Part shown: positions 1 to 5,956 of the stretch, one piece after another
Position numbering within the stretch: position 1 is the first letter of the stretch
How the letters are laid out: the number at the start of each line of letters is the position of its first letter
Assembly: GCA_947629425.1 (NCBI GenBank)
Contig: CANRDR010000001.1
Coordinates: 1 to 25,585 of the forward strand
Length of the DNA stretch: 25,585 nt
Direction of reading: 5' to 3'
From: an uncultured Bacilli bacterium
GTDB taxonomy: Bacteria > Bacillota_I > Bacilli_A > RF39 > UBA660
Notes under the pieces: generated by a model
What the model was told of the DNA's origin: nothing
The model's input: the letters and a program-made list of their open reading frames with translations, nothing else
Database searches by the model: none
Program-made: the position numbers and the translations under genes

Positions 1-77
1 ATACTACTTTAGGAGCGACAGCACCAGAATTACATTTGCCTGTAACAGTTACAGCATCTCAGCATATTGCAGCATAG
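1..77 (+). CDS. TasA/camelysin-like surface protein, C-terminal fragment
   Basis: This is the 3' end of a gene cut by the window edge, read in the frame whose stop is TAG at 75-77. The last residues include LPVTVTASQHIAA. They match the end of the next gene, which finishes LPITVTANQRIAG, including the preceding Thr-Thr-x-Gly stretch, so the two are tandem paralogues. The family is inferred from that neighbour: secreted TasA/CalY-type beta-sandwich fibre proteins exported with a SipW-dependent signal peptide. It is followed at once by a double hairpin like the one after the paralogue. Only about 25 codons are visible, so nothing can be said about its start or full length. Confidence 0.7.
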   Translation, partial: TTLGATAPELHLPVTVTASQHIAA

Positions 78-78
78 T

Positions 79-121
79 AAAGGATTTATATAAATCCTTT
101 ACAGAGGAAGTTTTCCTCTGT
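79..121 (+). repeat. Double hairpin downstream of first TasA-like gene
   Basis: There are two adjacent inverted repeats. The first (79-100) is a perfect palindrome with arms AAAGGATTTAT/ATAAATCCTTT. The second (101-121) has 9-base arms ACAGAGGAA/TTCCTCTGT around a 3-base loop. No T-run follows, so a classical intrinsic terminator is not supported. An element with the same architecture and the same arm beginnings (AAAGGA, ACAGA) follows the next paralogue at 972-1027. A role in mRNA 3'-end protection or partial read-through is inference. Confidence 0.7.
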
Positions 122-376
122 AATATAATATATATATAATATATATATAATATAATTAATACTTACTAAATTACTTATAGGTAAATTTAATGTAAAGTAA
201 ATTATGTAAAAACCTAAAATAAATATGGTTTATTAAAAAAAATATAAGAAATTATATTTTTTTTAATGATTTTATAAAAATTTATGATATACTTATTATA
301 AGCATAGAGTATTTAGGATAAAATAATAATAAAATGAAAGTGAACTTATGCTAGATAGATTAAGGTAGGAGGTGAA
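122..376 (+). promoter_or_regulatory. AT-rich intergenic region with possible promoter for the TasA-like gene
   Basis: This gap begins with a run of alternating TA dinucleotides (about 121-155), which makes flexible, easily melted DNA. The best sigma-A-like match is TTTATA (271-276), a 17-base spacer and TATTAT (294-299), but in such AT-rich DNA that match is weak. The Shine-Dalgarno AGGAGG lies at 367-372. No convincing gene is present; a seven-codon frame from 334 is too short to support. Confidence 0.3.
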
Positions 377-973
377 ATGGTGAAAACGAGAAATTATGTA
401 TTAATAGGAATAGTAGCAATATTATTATGTGTAGTAGGTGGAGTAGTAGGTGCAACATTTTCACGTTATACAAGTACAGCAACAGCAACACCAACTGCAA
501 AGGTAGCAAAATGGAAAGTATTAGTAGGAAACCAAGACATATCTAGTGGTGAAACTAAAAGTTTTGATGCTACTGTAACATGGGATGAAAATGTAAATAT
601 TCAAACGGGTTTTATAGCTCCTGGCTCTAAAGGTAAAATGACATTTGTTATAAATGCTAATGAAACTCAAGTACCTGTGGACTATACAGTAAACATAAAT
701 ACTGAAGAAATAAATTTACATAAACAAATAAAAATAACAAAAGTTACTGCAACTCCATCAGAGGGCACTGAAGCAGATTTATCGTCAATTGCTGAATCAT
801 CAACATATAGTGGAAAAATTGAGTTAAGTGAAATTTCTAAACCAGTAACAGTAACTGTATATGTAGAATGGGCAGCACAAGAAAATGATTCAGATGATAC
901 TACAATTGGTTCAACGCTTTCAACAATAAGTCTACCAATAACAGTAACAGCAAATCAAAGAATTGCGGGATAA
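377..973 (+). CDS. TasA/camelysin-like secreted fibre protein with SipW-type signal peptide
   Basis: A 198-residue exported protein. A short basic N-terminus is followed by a hydrophobic helix (about residues 8-25) ending Val-Gly-Ala-Thr-Phe-Ser, then a Ser/Thr/Ala-rich segment. This resembles the SipW-processed signal peptides of TasA and camelysin. The mature part is predicted all-beta: KWKVLVGNQDIS, an APGSKGKMTF stretch typical of the family, and a C-terminal LPITVTANQ strand. Its role is inferred to be an extracellular fibre or matrix subunit, because a SipW-type peptidase lies two genes downstream and a paralogue ends just upstream. AGGAGG at 367-372 is 4 bases from this ATG and 7 from an in-frame GTG at 380, so translation may begin one codon later. 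It is followed by the double hairpin at 972-1027. Confidence 0.75.
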   Translation: MVKTRNYVLIGIVAILLCVVGGVVGATFSRYTSTATATPTAKVAKWKVLVGNQDISSGETKSFDATVTWDENVNIQTGFIAPGSKGKMTFVINANETQVPVDYTVNINTEEINLHKQIKITKVTATPSEGTEADLSSIAESSTYSGKIELSEISKPVTVTVYVEWAAQENDSDDTTIGSTLSTISLPITVTANQRIAG

Positions 974-1027
974 AGGAATTATATATAATTCCTTTACAGA
1001 AACATAAGTTAGCACTTATGTCTCTGT
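972..1027 (+). repeat. Double hairpin downstream of second TasA-like gene
   Basis: The first inverted repeat has arms AAAGGAATT (972-980) and AATTCCTTT (987-995), overlapping the stop codon. The second has ACAGA (996-1000) pairing with TCTGT (1023-1027) and ACATAAG (1002-1008) pairing with CTTATGT (1015-1021), with one mismatch between the two stems. No T-run follows. The order, position and arm beginnings match the element at 79-121, although most of the sequence differs. Conserved pairing over changed sequence argues for a functional RNA structure. Confidence 0.7.
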
Positions 1028-1053
1028 AAGAGAATTAGAAAGAGGTAATAAAT

Positions 1054-1680
1054 ATGAATGAAAATAATGAAAAGAAAAAAAATAATAAACTACTTATAGT
1101 AGGAATTATAATACTAATAATAATTATATTAATATTATTATTACTTAATTATTTATTATTAAAAAATAATAAAACAATGAAAGAACGTGTACCTACAGGT
1201 AATGTAGATATATTTGAAATTAATTGTAATTATAATTGTGCATGTAATACTAATAATAATAGTGTAGATATAAATGGTAATTCAAAATGGGAATCTACTA
1301 ATGTATTAAACTTATTCTCTAATCCATTCTTTGAAGGAGAAAATATAATAGCGCCATTATCTACTAATGCATATGAATTTGTTATAAGAAATTCTACTAA
1401 TTTTAATGTATCATATAAATTAAATTTCTTAGAAGATAATGAATTTAATATTAATATGAAATTTCGTTTAAAAAGAAATGGTGAATATATAGCAGGTAAT
1501 GATGAAGAATGGATTACATATGAAGTGTTGAATACATCTGTAGATAATTTAAGTACAAAAGGTTCTGATACATATTATTTGGAATGGAAATGGTTTGAAT
1601 CAGATAACGATACTGAAGTTGGATCACAAATAGAAGCAAAATATATTTTAAATATAGAATTAAGTGCTAAACAATTATGA
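1054..1680 (+). CDS. Membrane-anchored TasA/camelysin-related surface protein
   Basis: A 208-residue protein. A highly charged N-terminus (NEKKKNNK) precedes one long hydrophobic helix (about 13-35) and an extracytoplasmic domain. A small Cys cluster (C58, C62, C64) follows the helix. The rest resembles TasA-like sandwiches: an APLSTNAYEFVIRN segment (compare APGSKGKMTFVINAN in the upstream gene), a YYLEWKWFESDND stretch, and a final strand ending LNIELSAKQ. The hydrophobic helix looks uncleaved, so it could be a membrane-bound anchor or assembly partner playing the part TapA plays for TasA; that role is inference. It starts after an AGAAAGAGG Shine-Dalgarno and overlaps sipW by four bases (ATGA), implying translational coupling. 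Confidence 0.6.
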   Translation: MNENNEKKKNNKLLIVGIIILIIIILILLLLNYLLLKNNKTMKERVPTGNVDIFEINCNYNCACNTNNNSVDINGNSKWESTNVLNLFSNPFFEGENIIAPLSTNAYEFVIRNSTNFNVSYKLNFLEDNEFNINMKFRLKRNGEYIAGNDEEWITYEVLNTSVDNLSTKGSDTYYLEWKWFESDNDTEVGSQIEAKYILNIELSAKQL

Positions 1681-2195
1681 AAAAGAATATAAATAATAAA
1701 AAATCTTCATTAAAAATAATATTAAAAATAGCTGATATTATATTTACTACAGTTTTAATAATATTTATATTATTTTTATTAACATTAGTATTACTAAAAA
1801 AAGAAGGAAATACAATACATATAGGAGATTATTATATATTTAAAGTAGCGACTGGTAGTATGTATCCAACATTAAAAATAGATGATTTAGTATTAGTTAA
1901 GAAAACAGATAATTATAAAGTTAATGATATTGTTACATATTATGAAGGTACTAAATTTGTAACACATAGATTAATAAGTATAAATGGTGATGTTTATATT
2001 ACTAAAGGAGATCATAATAATGTAGAAGATGATCCAATAAAAAAAGAAGAAATATTTGGTAAAGTTATATTAAATTTAGTATTTTTTAGAATATTATATG
2101 AATTATGTATAAATCCATTTTTTATGACTTTAATAGTACTCATAGTAATATTTATAAATGTAATTAAAAGGAAGGATAATAAATATGCTAAGTAA
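1677..2195 (+). CDS. sipW: SipW/ER-type signal peptidase I
   Basis: A 172-residue membrane-bound signal peptidase that removes signal peptides of exported proteins. Hydrophobic segments flank the catalytic domain (about 18-40 near the N-terminus and 147-165 near the C-terminus). The catalytic motifs are clear: TGSMYPTL with nucleophile S61, FVTHRLI with H97, and TKGDHNN with D112. His replaces the Lys general base of ordinary bacterial SPase I, which defines the archaeal/ER-like SipW class (established knowledge). SipW enzymes usually process TasA-type proteins encoded beside them, and four putative substrates surround this gene. The start overlaps the previous stop as ATGA with no good Shine-Dalgarno, so translation is probably coupled; the end overlaps the next start. 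Confidence 0.88.
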   Translation: MKKNINNKKSSLKIILKIADIIFTTVLIIFILFLLTLVLLKKEGNTIHIGDYYIFKVATGSMYPTLKIDDLVLVKKTDNYKVNDIVTYYEGTKFVTHRLISINGDVYITKGDHNNVEDDPIKKEEIFGKVILNLVFFRILYELCINPFFMTLIVLIVIFINVIKRKDNKYAK

Positions 2196-3735
2196 TGTTT
2201 CTAAAAAAAGAAAAACTTTAATTTTTGTATTATTTACATTTATATTTTTAGATTTACTTTTATTAATTATAGTATCATTACCATTTACGAGAGCATTTTT
2301 TCAAAGTAATGCTACTAGTAGTGTTGATTTAGATATAGCACAGTTTAATTTTTTAGTTAATAATCAATTAGTACCAAGTGATTTAACAATTGATTTAGAA
2401 GAAACTTTAAATGAAGGTTATACAAAAGTAATACCTGGTAGTAGTGGTGTTATAGATTTAAGTTTAGATGCAAGTAATAGTGATGTAAAAATTAAATGTT
2501 TAATAAATTTTGATAGGGAAAATTCTACTAATTTACCTTCTAATTTAAAATTATATAGTGATGAAAATTATTCTAATGAAATTACAGATACTGAAATTGT
2601 ATTAATAAATTATAAAGAAAAAGTAAATAAAAAAATATATTGGAAATGGATATTTACAGATAATACTGAAAATGATTATATGAATACAGAAATATCTTTA
2701 AAATTATCAGTAACTGCAGAACAAAGAATAAATGATACATTAGCAGATGCAATAATTAATAATGCTAAGAAGTTAGGTAGTACTATAGAAGGTAGAACTA
2801 CATTAGGCTATCCACAAACATCACAAGGAAAACAAGGAAGTGATAGTAATGAAAAAGTATTAGCATCAACACAAGATGATGATTATGGCACAAGTTATTA
2901 TTTTAGAGGCAATGTACAAGATAATTTTGTAAATTTTGCAGATATGTGTTGGAGAATTGTTAGAATACAAGGTGATAATTCTGTCAAATTAATATTAGAA
3001 GATAAAGACAATACATGCCAAAATGCAAATGGAGGATATAATACAACATATGAAGGGGCAGGAAGTAAAGGAGGAAGTAATGCATTTATAGGTATTACTG
3101 ATTATGGGTATAAATTGATTGATACTTCTTATAGATTTGACTATAAAAATAATGGAAAATTTGCAAATGAAAAAGGTGCAAAACAAATGATAGATGATTG
3201 GATAAATAATACAGATAATATACCAGATAGTGATAAATCAAAATTAAAGGAAGAAAACTGGTGTTTAGGAAATCAAACAGACTGGTACGACTATAGTACA
3301 GGTAAACTATCAACTAGTTATAGTAGTGGAGTATATTCAGAAACGTATAAAAGACTATATGGATTAGGCGGTACACCAAAAAGTGTAACATTAAAATGCA
3401 ATGGTGATCATGATGAAAAAGTAAGCGATTTAGGAGGTTTGTTAACAGTAGACGAAGTAACACTAGCAGGATATTACGGAACAGTATATTCATCTTATTT
3501 ATATATCTATAATCAAAATTGGTGGTTAGCAACCTCAGCGTATCGTACATATGCTAATGATACTGCTTTCTTTGTTTATGGTTCTAGTATCGCCCACAGT
3601 GCAGTCAACTGGACTTACACCATTCGTCCTGCAGTTGTTTTAAAGCCTGAAATTGAAATATTAGATGGAGACGGAACACAGGGAAATCCTTACAACGTAT
3701 CATCTATGAATGTTGCATCAGGTGAAATATCATAA
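2185..3735 (+). CDS. Hybrid surface protein: TasA-like N-terminus plus DUF6273/C-type-lectin-like C-terminus
   Basis: A 516-residue exported protein. The N-terminus has a hydrophobic signal or anchor (about 11-31) followed by SLPFTRAFFQSNAT, resembling a SipW-type cleavage region. A TasA-like beta domain (about 45-185) ends LSVTAEQRIND. A linker leads to a second domain (about 235-505) with CWRIV near 255, GGLLTVDEVTLAGYY near 417-431, NWWLATSAYR at 445-454 and TIRPAVVLKP at 479-488. These match the DUF6273 group, related to C-type-lectin/formylglycine-enzyme folds used for binding. Codon usage changes sharply in the C-terminal part: nine of 31 codons over residues 450-480 end in C, against none in the first ~110 codons. 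AGGAAGG precedes the start, which overlaps sipW by 11 bases. Binding or adhesion is inference. Confidence 0.75.
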   Translation: MLSNVSKKRKTLIFVLFTFIFLDLLLLIIVSLPFTRAFFQSNATSSVDLDIAQFNFLVNNQLVPSDLTIDLEETLNEGYTKVIPGSSGVIDLSLDASNSDVKIKCLINFDRENSTNLPSNLKLYSDENYSNEITDTEIVLINYKEKVNKKIYWKWIFTDNTENDYMNTEISLKLSVTAEQRINDTLADAIINNAKKLGSTIEGRTTLGYPQTSQGKQGSDSNEKVLASTQDDDYGTSYYFRGNVQDNFVNFADMCWRIVRIQGDNSVKLILEDKDNTCQNANGGYNTTYEGAGSKGGSNAFIGITDYGYKLIDTSYRFDYKNNGKFANEKGAKQMIDDWINNTDNIPDSDKSKLKEENWCLGNQTDWYDYSTGKLSTSYSSGVYSETYKRLYGLGGTPKSVTLKCNGDHDEKVSDLGGLLTVDEVTLAGYYGTVYSSYLYIYNQNWWLATSAYRTYANDTAFFVYGSSIAHSAVNWTYTIRPAVVLKPEIEILDGDGTQGNPYNVSSMNVASGEIS

Positions 3736-3750
3736 TTTATATAAAGTAAG

Positions 3751-3772
3751 AGTGAGAATATCTCACTTTTTT
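3751..3772 (+). terminator. Intrinsic terminator of the TasA/SipW operon
   Basis: Perfect 7-base arms AGTGAGA/TCTCACT enclose a 3-base loop and are followed by TTTTT. It lies 15 bases after the stop codon of the hybrid surface protein. Confidence 0.85.
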
Positions 3773-3782
3773 AAATAATAAT

Positions 3783-3804
3783 AAAAAAGTGTAATTAAAC
3801 ACTT
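3783..3804 (-). terminator. Intrinsic terminator of the GH3 gene
   Basis: Read on the minus strand, arms AAGTGT/ACACTT (3799-3804 and 3787-3792) enclose a 6-base loop, followed by a T-run (A-run 3783-3788 on the plus strand). The distal arm overlaps the gene's stop codon by two bases. It faces the terminator at 3751-3772, as expected between convergent genes. Confidence 0.7.
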
Positions 3805-4888
3805 ATTTATTATTATATATATCTATAATTATTTTATTAATTTCTTTTATTTTTTCATTAACTTTATTAATATCTATATTTAAAATATTTTCTTTATTAG
3901 TTAAATTATATTTATTTTTAATATCTAATATTTTTTTAGAACTATTATTTATTATTTCTGGATTAATTTTATTTATATTTTTAAATAATTTTTTATACAT
4001 TTTAATATCATTTTTTTTATATTTAATCATAACTATATCATTACCTGCATTAATAGCATTAAAAATTCTTCTTTTTAAACCTGTAAAATCACGAGATGCA
4101 TTCATTCTTATATCATCACTTATAATTAATCCATTATAGTTATATCTATTTATTAAATAATCATCAATTATATTTTTATTAATACTTGCTGGTTTTAAAC
4201 CATATCCTTTTATTATTAAATGTCCTACCATTATAGCATCTACACCTTTTTTAATAGCGTATTCAAATGGTATAATATCTTCTTTTTCTAATGTTTTTAA
4301 ATCTTTTATTTCAGGTTTTAAAAGATGAGAATCTTTATTAGAAGCCCCATGACCTGGAAAATGTTTAACAACTGAAATAATATTATGTTTTTTCATATTT
4401 TCCATAAATGGAATACCATATAAACAAACATCTTCAAAAGTACTTCCATAGCTTCTATTACCAATCGCTTTATTTTTTTCACTACGTACTATATCTAAAC
4501 AAGGAGCAAAATTCATATTAACTCCAACACTTTTTAATAAATATGATGTTATATCATTTACTGTATTAATTATTTTTAAATCTCTTGTATATGCTTGTTT
4601 TAAAGGACTATATATAGTAGGTATTTCTTTAGGAAATCTATTAACTCTACCATTTTCTTGATCTATTGCAATAAATAATGGAATATTATTTTCATTTATT
4701 TTTTTTAATTTATTTATGAATGTTGTCATACTTTCTATAGATGTATAATTTTTTTTATAAAGTACAACGCCACCAATTTTATATTCTTTTATAAATTTTA
4801 TTACTTCATCATCTAAATCATAAAAATCTAATCCAATCATAATCATTTGAGCAAATTTTTGATTTAAACTCATTTCATTAAAATTCAT
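3803..4888 (-). CDS. nagZ: Family GH3 beta-N-acetylhexosaminidase (NagZ-like)
   Basis: A 361-residue single-domain glycoside hydrolase of family 3, expected to release N-acetylglucosamine from peptidoglycan fragments or other glycans. It has a TIM-barrel order of motifs: KFAQMIMIGL near the N-terminus, IDQENGRVNR (75-84), NFAPCLDI (126-133), KHFPGHGASNKDSH (175-188, containing the catalytic His/Asp dyad of NagZ enzymes) and GLIISDDI (253-260, with D258 as the nucleophile). The usual DQEGG substrate loop reads DQENG here. No signal peptide is seen, so it is probably cytoplasmic and involved in wall recycling. It lacks the extra C-terminal domain of larger Gram-positive NagZ proteins. The start follows a weak GGTGG Shine-Dalgarno and a good divergent promoter at 4909-4936. 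Confidence 0.85.
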   Translation of the reverse strand: MNFNEMSLNQKFAQMIMIGLDFYDLDDEVIKFIKEYKIGGVVLYKKNYTSIESMTTFINKLKKINENNIPLFIAIDQENGRVNRFPKEIPTIYSPLKQAYTRDLKIINTVNDITSYLLKSVGVNMNFAPCLDIVRSEKNKAIGNRSYGSTFEDVCLYGIPFMENMKKHNIISVVKHFPGHGASNKDSHLLKPEIKDLKTLEKEDIIPFEYAIKKGVDAIMVGHLIIKGYGLKPASINKNIIDDYLINRYNYNGLIISDDIRMNASRDFTGLKRRIFNAINAGNDIVMIKYKKNDIKMYKKLFKNINKINPEIINNSSKKILDIKNKYNLTNKENILNIDINKVNEKIKEINKIIIDIYNNK

Positions 4889-4908
4889 AGTACCACCACT
4901 TAATTCAT

Positions 4909-4936
4909 ATTATAACAAATAAATTTAATTTGTAAA
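4909..4936 (-). promoter_or_regulatory. Promoter of the GH3 gene
   Basis: On the minus strand, TTTACA (4931-4936) and TATAAT (4909-4914) are separated by 16 bases. The predicted transcript begins about 14 bases before the ATG and keeps the Shine-Dalgarno. The -35 box overlaps that of the candidate divergent promoter at 4930-4958. Confidence 0.55.
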
Positions 4937-4958
4937 TATTAATAATTGTGCATACTAT
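4930..4958 (+). promoter_or_regulatory. Candidate promoter of the SDR gene
   Basis: TTGTAA (4930-4935), a 17-base spacer and TACTAT (4953-4958). The predicted start, near 4965, would fall inside the GGAGG Shine-Dalgarno at 4964-4968. Either the transcript has almost no leader or the real promoter lies slightly upstream. Confidence 0.35.
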
Positions 4959-4972
4959 TTAATGGAGGTTTT

Positions 4973-5893
4973 ATGAATTACGATTATAAATTTGGAAATA
5001 GTTTTTATAATTATTATAAAGATTATGGTATTAAAAGTACTAAATATAGAATTTTGGCACCAGAACAAGAACAGGAAGTACAACCTGGAATGGAATACTT
5101 AATGGATCCACTTCCTATATTTGATAATAAAAAATATATTGGAAGTGGAAAATTAAAAGATAAAGTTGCAATTATTACAGGAGGTGATTCTGGATTAGGT
5201 CGTGCTACAAGTGTTATATTTTCAAAAGAAGGAGCAAGTGTTGTAATAGTATATTTAAATGAAGATAAAGATGCAATGGATACAAAAATGTATATTGAAT
5301 CATTAAATGGTAAATGTATTTTAATAAAAGGTGATATAACTGATAAAGATTTTTCTAAAGAAATAGTAAATAAAACTTTAGAAGAATTTGGTAAAATTGA
5401 TATTTTAGTTAATAATGCAGGAGTACAATTTCAACAAGATGAACTAACTTGTATTAGTGATGAACAATTTGATAAAACTATGAAAGTAAATGTTTATGGA
5501 ATGTTTTATTTAACTAAAGAAGTATTACCACACTTAAAAAGTGGAGCATCAATTATTAATTTATCAAGTGTAACTGCATTTTATGGAGAACCACAATTAA
5601 TAGATTATGTAACAACAAAAGCAGCCATAGTAGGATTTACTAGAGCGCTTGCTCGTAATCTCGCTTTAAAAAATATAAGAGTAAATGCAATTGCACCTGG
5701 ATACTTTTGGACACCTTTACAACCTGCCTGTTGGGTAAAAGAAAAAATACCATCTTTAGGAAGTGATGCCGCGATGGCAAGGGGTGCTATGCCTTATGAA
5801 CTTGCACCTACATTTGTATTTTTAGCATCAAATGATTCAAGTTATGTAACAGGTCAAGTAATACACAATAATGGTGGACAAATAATGGGATAA
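4973..5893 (+). CDS. Short-chain dehydrogenase/reductase (YghA/YhdF-type)
   Basis: A 306-residue NAD(P)-dependent oxidoreductase of the classical SDR superfamily, in the group with an N-terminal extension of about 60 residues (YghA, YhdF, YdaD). Motifs are TGGDSGLGR (69-77, cofactor-binding glycine motif), NNAG (147-150), a catalytic Ser in LSSV near 198-199, and Y212-x3-K216 in DYVTTKAA. RVNAIAPGYFWTPLQP and the C-terminal VTGQVIHNNGG also fit the group. The substrate cannot be deduced; family members are often annotated as stress-related glucose or aldehyde dehydrogenases. The longest frame opens at a TTG at 4946, but GGAGG at 4964-4968 sits 4 bases before the ATG at 4973, and the family's typical N-terminus starts there. 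It is probably transcribed alone. Confidence 0.85.
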   Translation: MNYDYKFGNSFYNYYKDYGIKSTKYRILAPEQEQEVQPGMEYLMDPLPIFDNKKYIGSGKLKDKVAIITGGDSGLGRATSVIFSKEGASVVIVYLNEDKDAMDTKMYIESLNGKCILIKGDITDKDFSKEIVNKTLEEFGKIDILVNNAGVQFQQDELTCISDEQFDKTMKVNVYGMFYLTKEVLPHLKSGASIINLSSVTAFYGEPQLIDYVTTKAAIVGFTRALARNLALKNIRVNAIAPGYFWTPLQPACWVKEKIPSLGSDAAMARGAMPYELAPTFVFLASNDSSYVTGQVIHNNGGQIMG

Positions 5894-5908
5894 ATTTATC
5901 CTTTTTTT
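5888..5908 (+). terminator. Intrinsic terminator of the SDR gene
   Basis: The palindrome GGATAAATTTATCC (5888-5901) overlaps the stop codon and is followed by seven T residues. The stem is short (5 pairs with a 4-base loop), so termination may be partial. Confidence 0.6.
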
Positions 5909-5956
5909 AATTATTATAAAATGTTATACTTAAAATAGAAATGAAATAGGTGTAGT

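Noticed and set aside
121..155. TA-repeat tract considered as a repeat locus or origin element
   Set aside because: Short alternating TA runs are expected at this base composition; no DnaA-box-like motifs or direct repeats accompany it.
4946..4972. Upstream TTG start extending the SDR protein by nine residues
   Set aside because: A GGAGG ribosome binding site lies between this TTG and the ATG at 4973, and the -10 box of the candidate promoter also falls in this segment.
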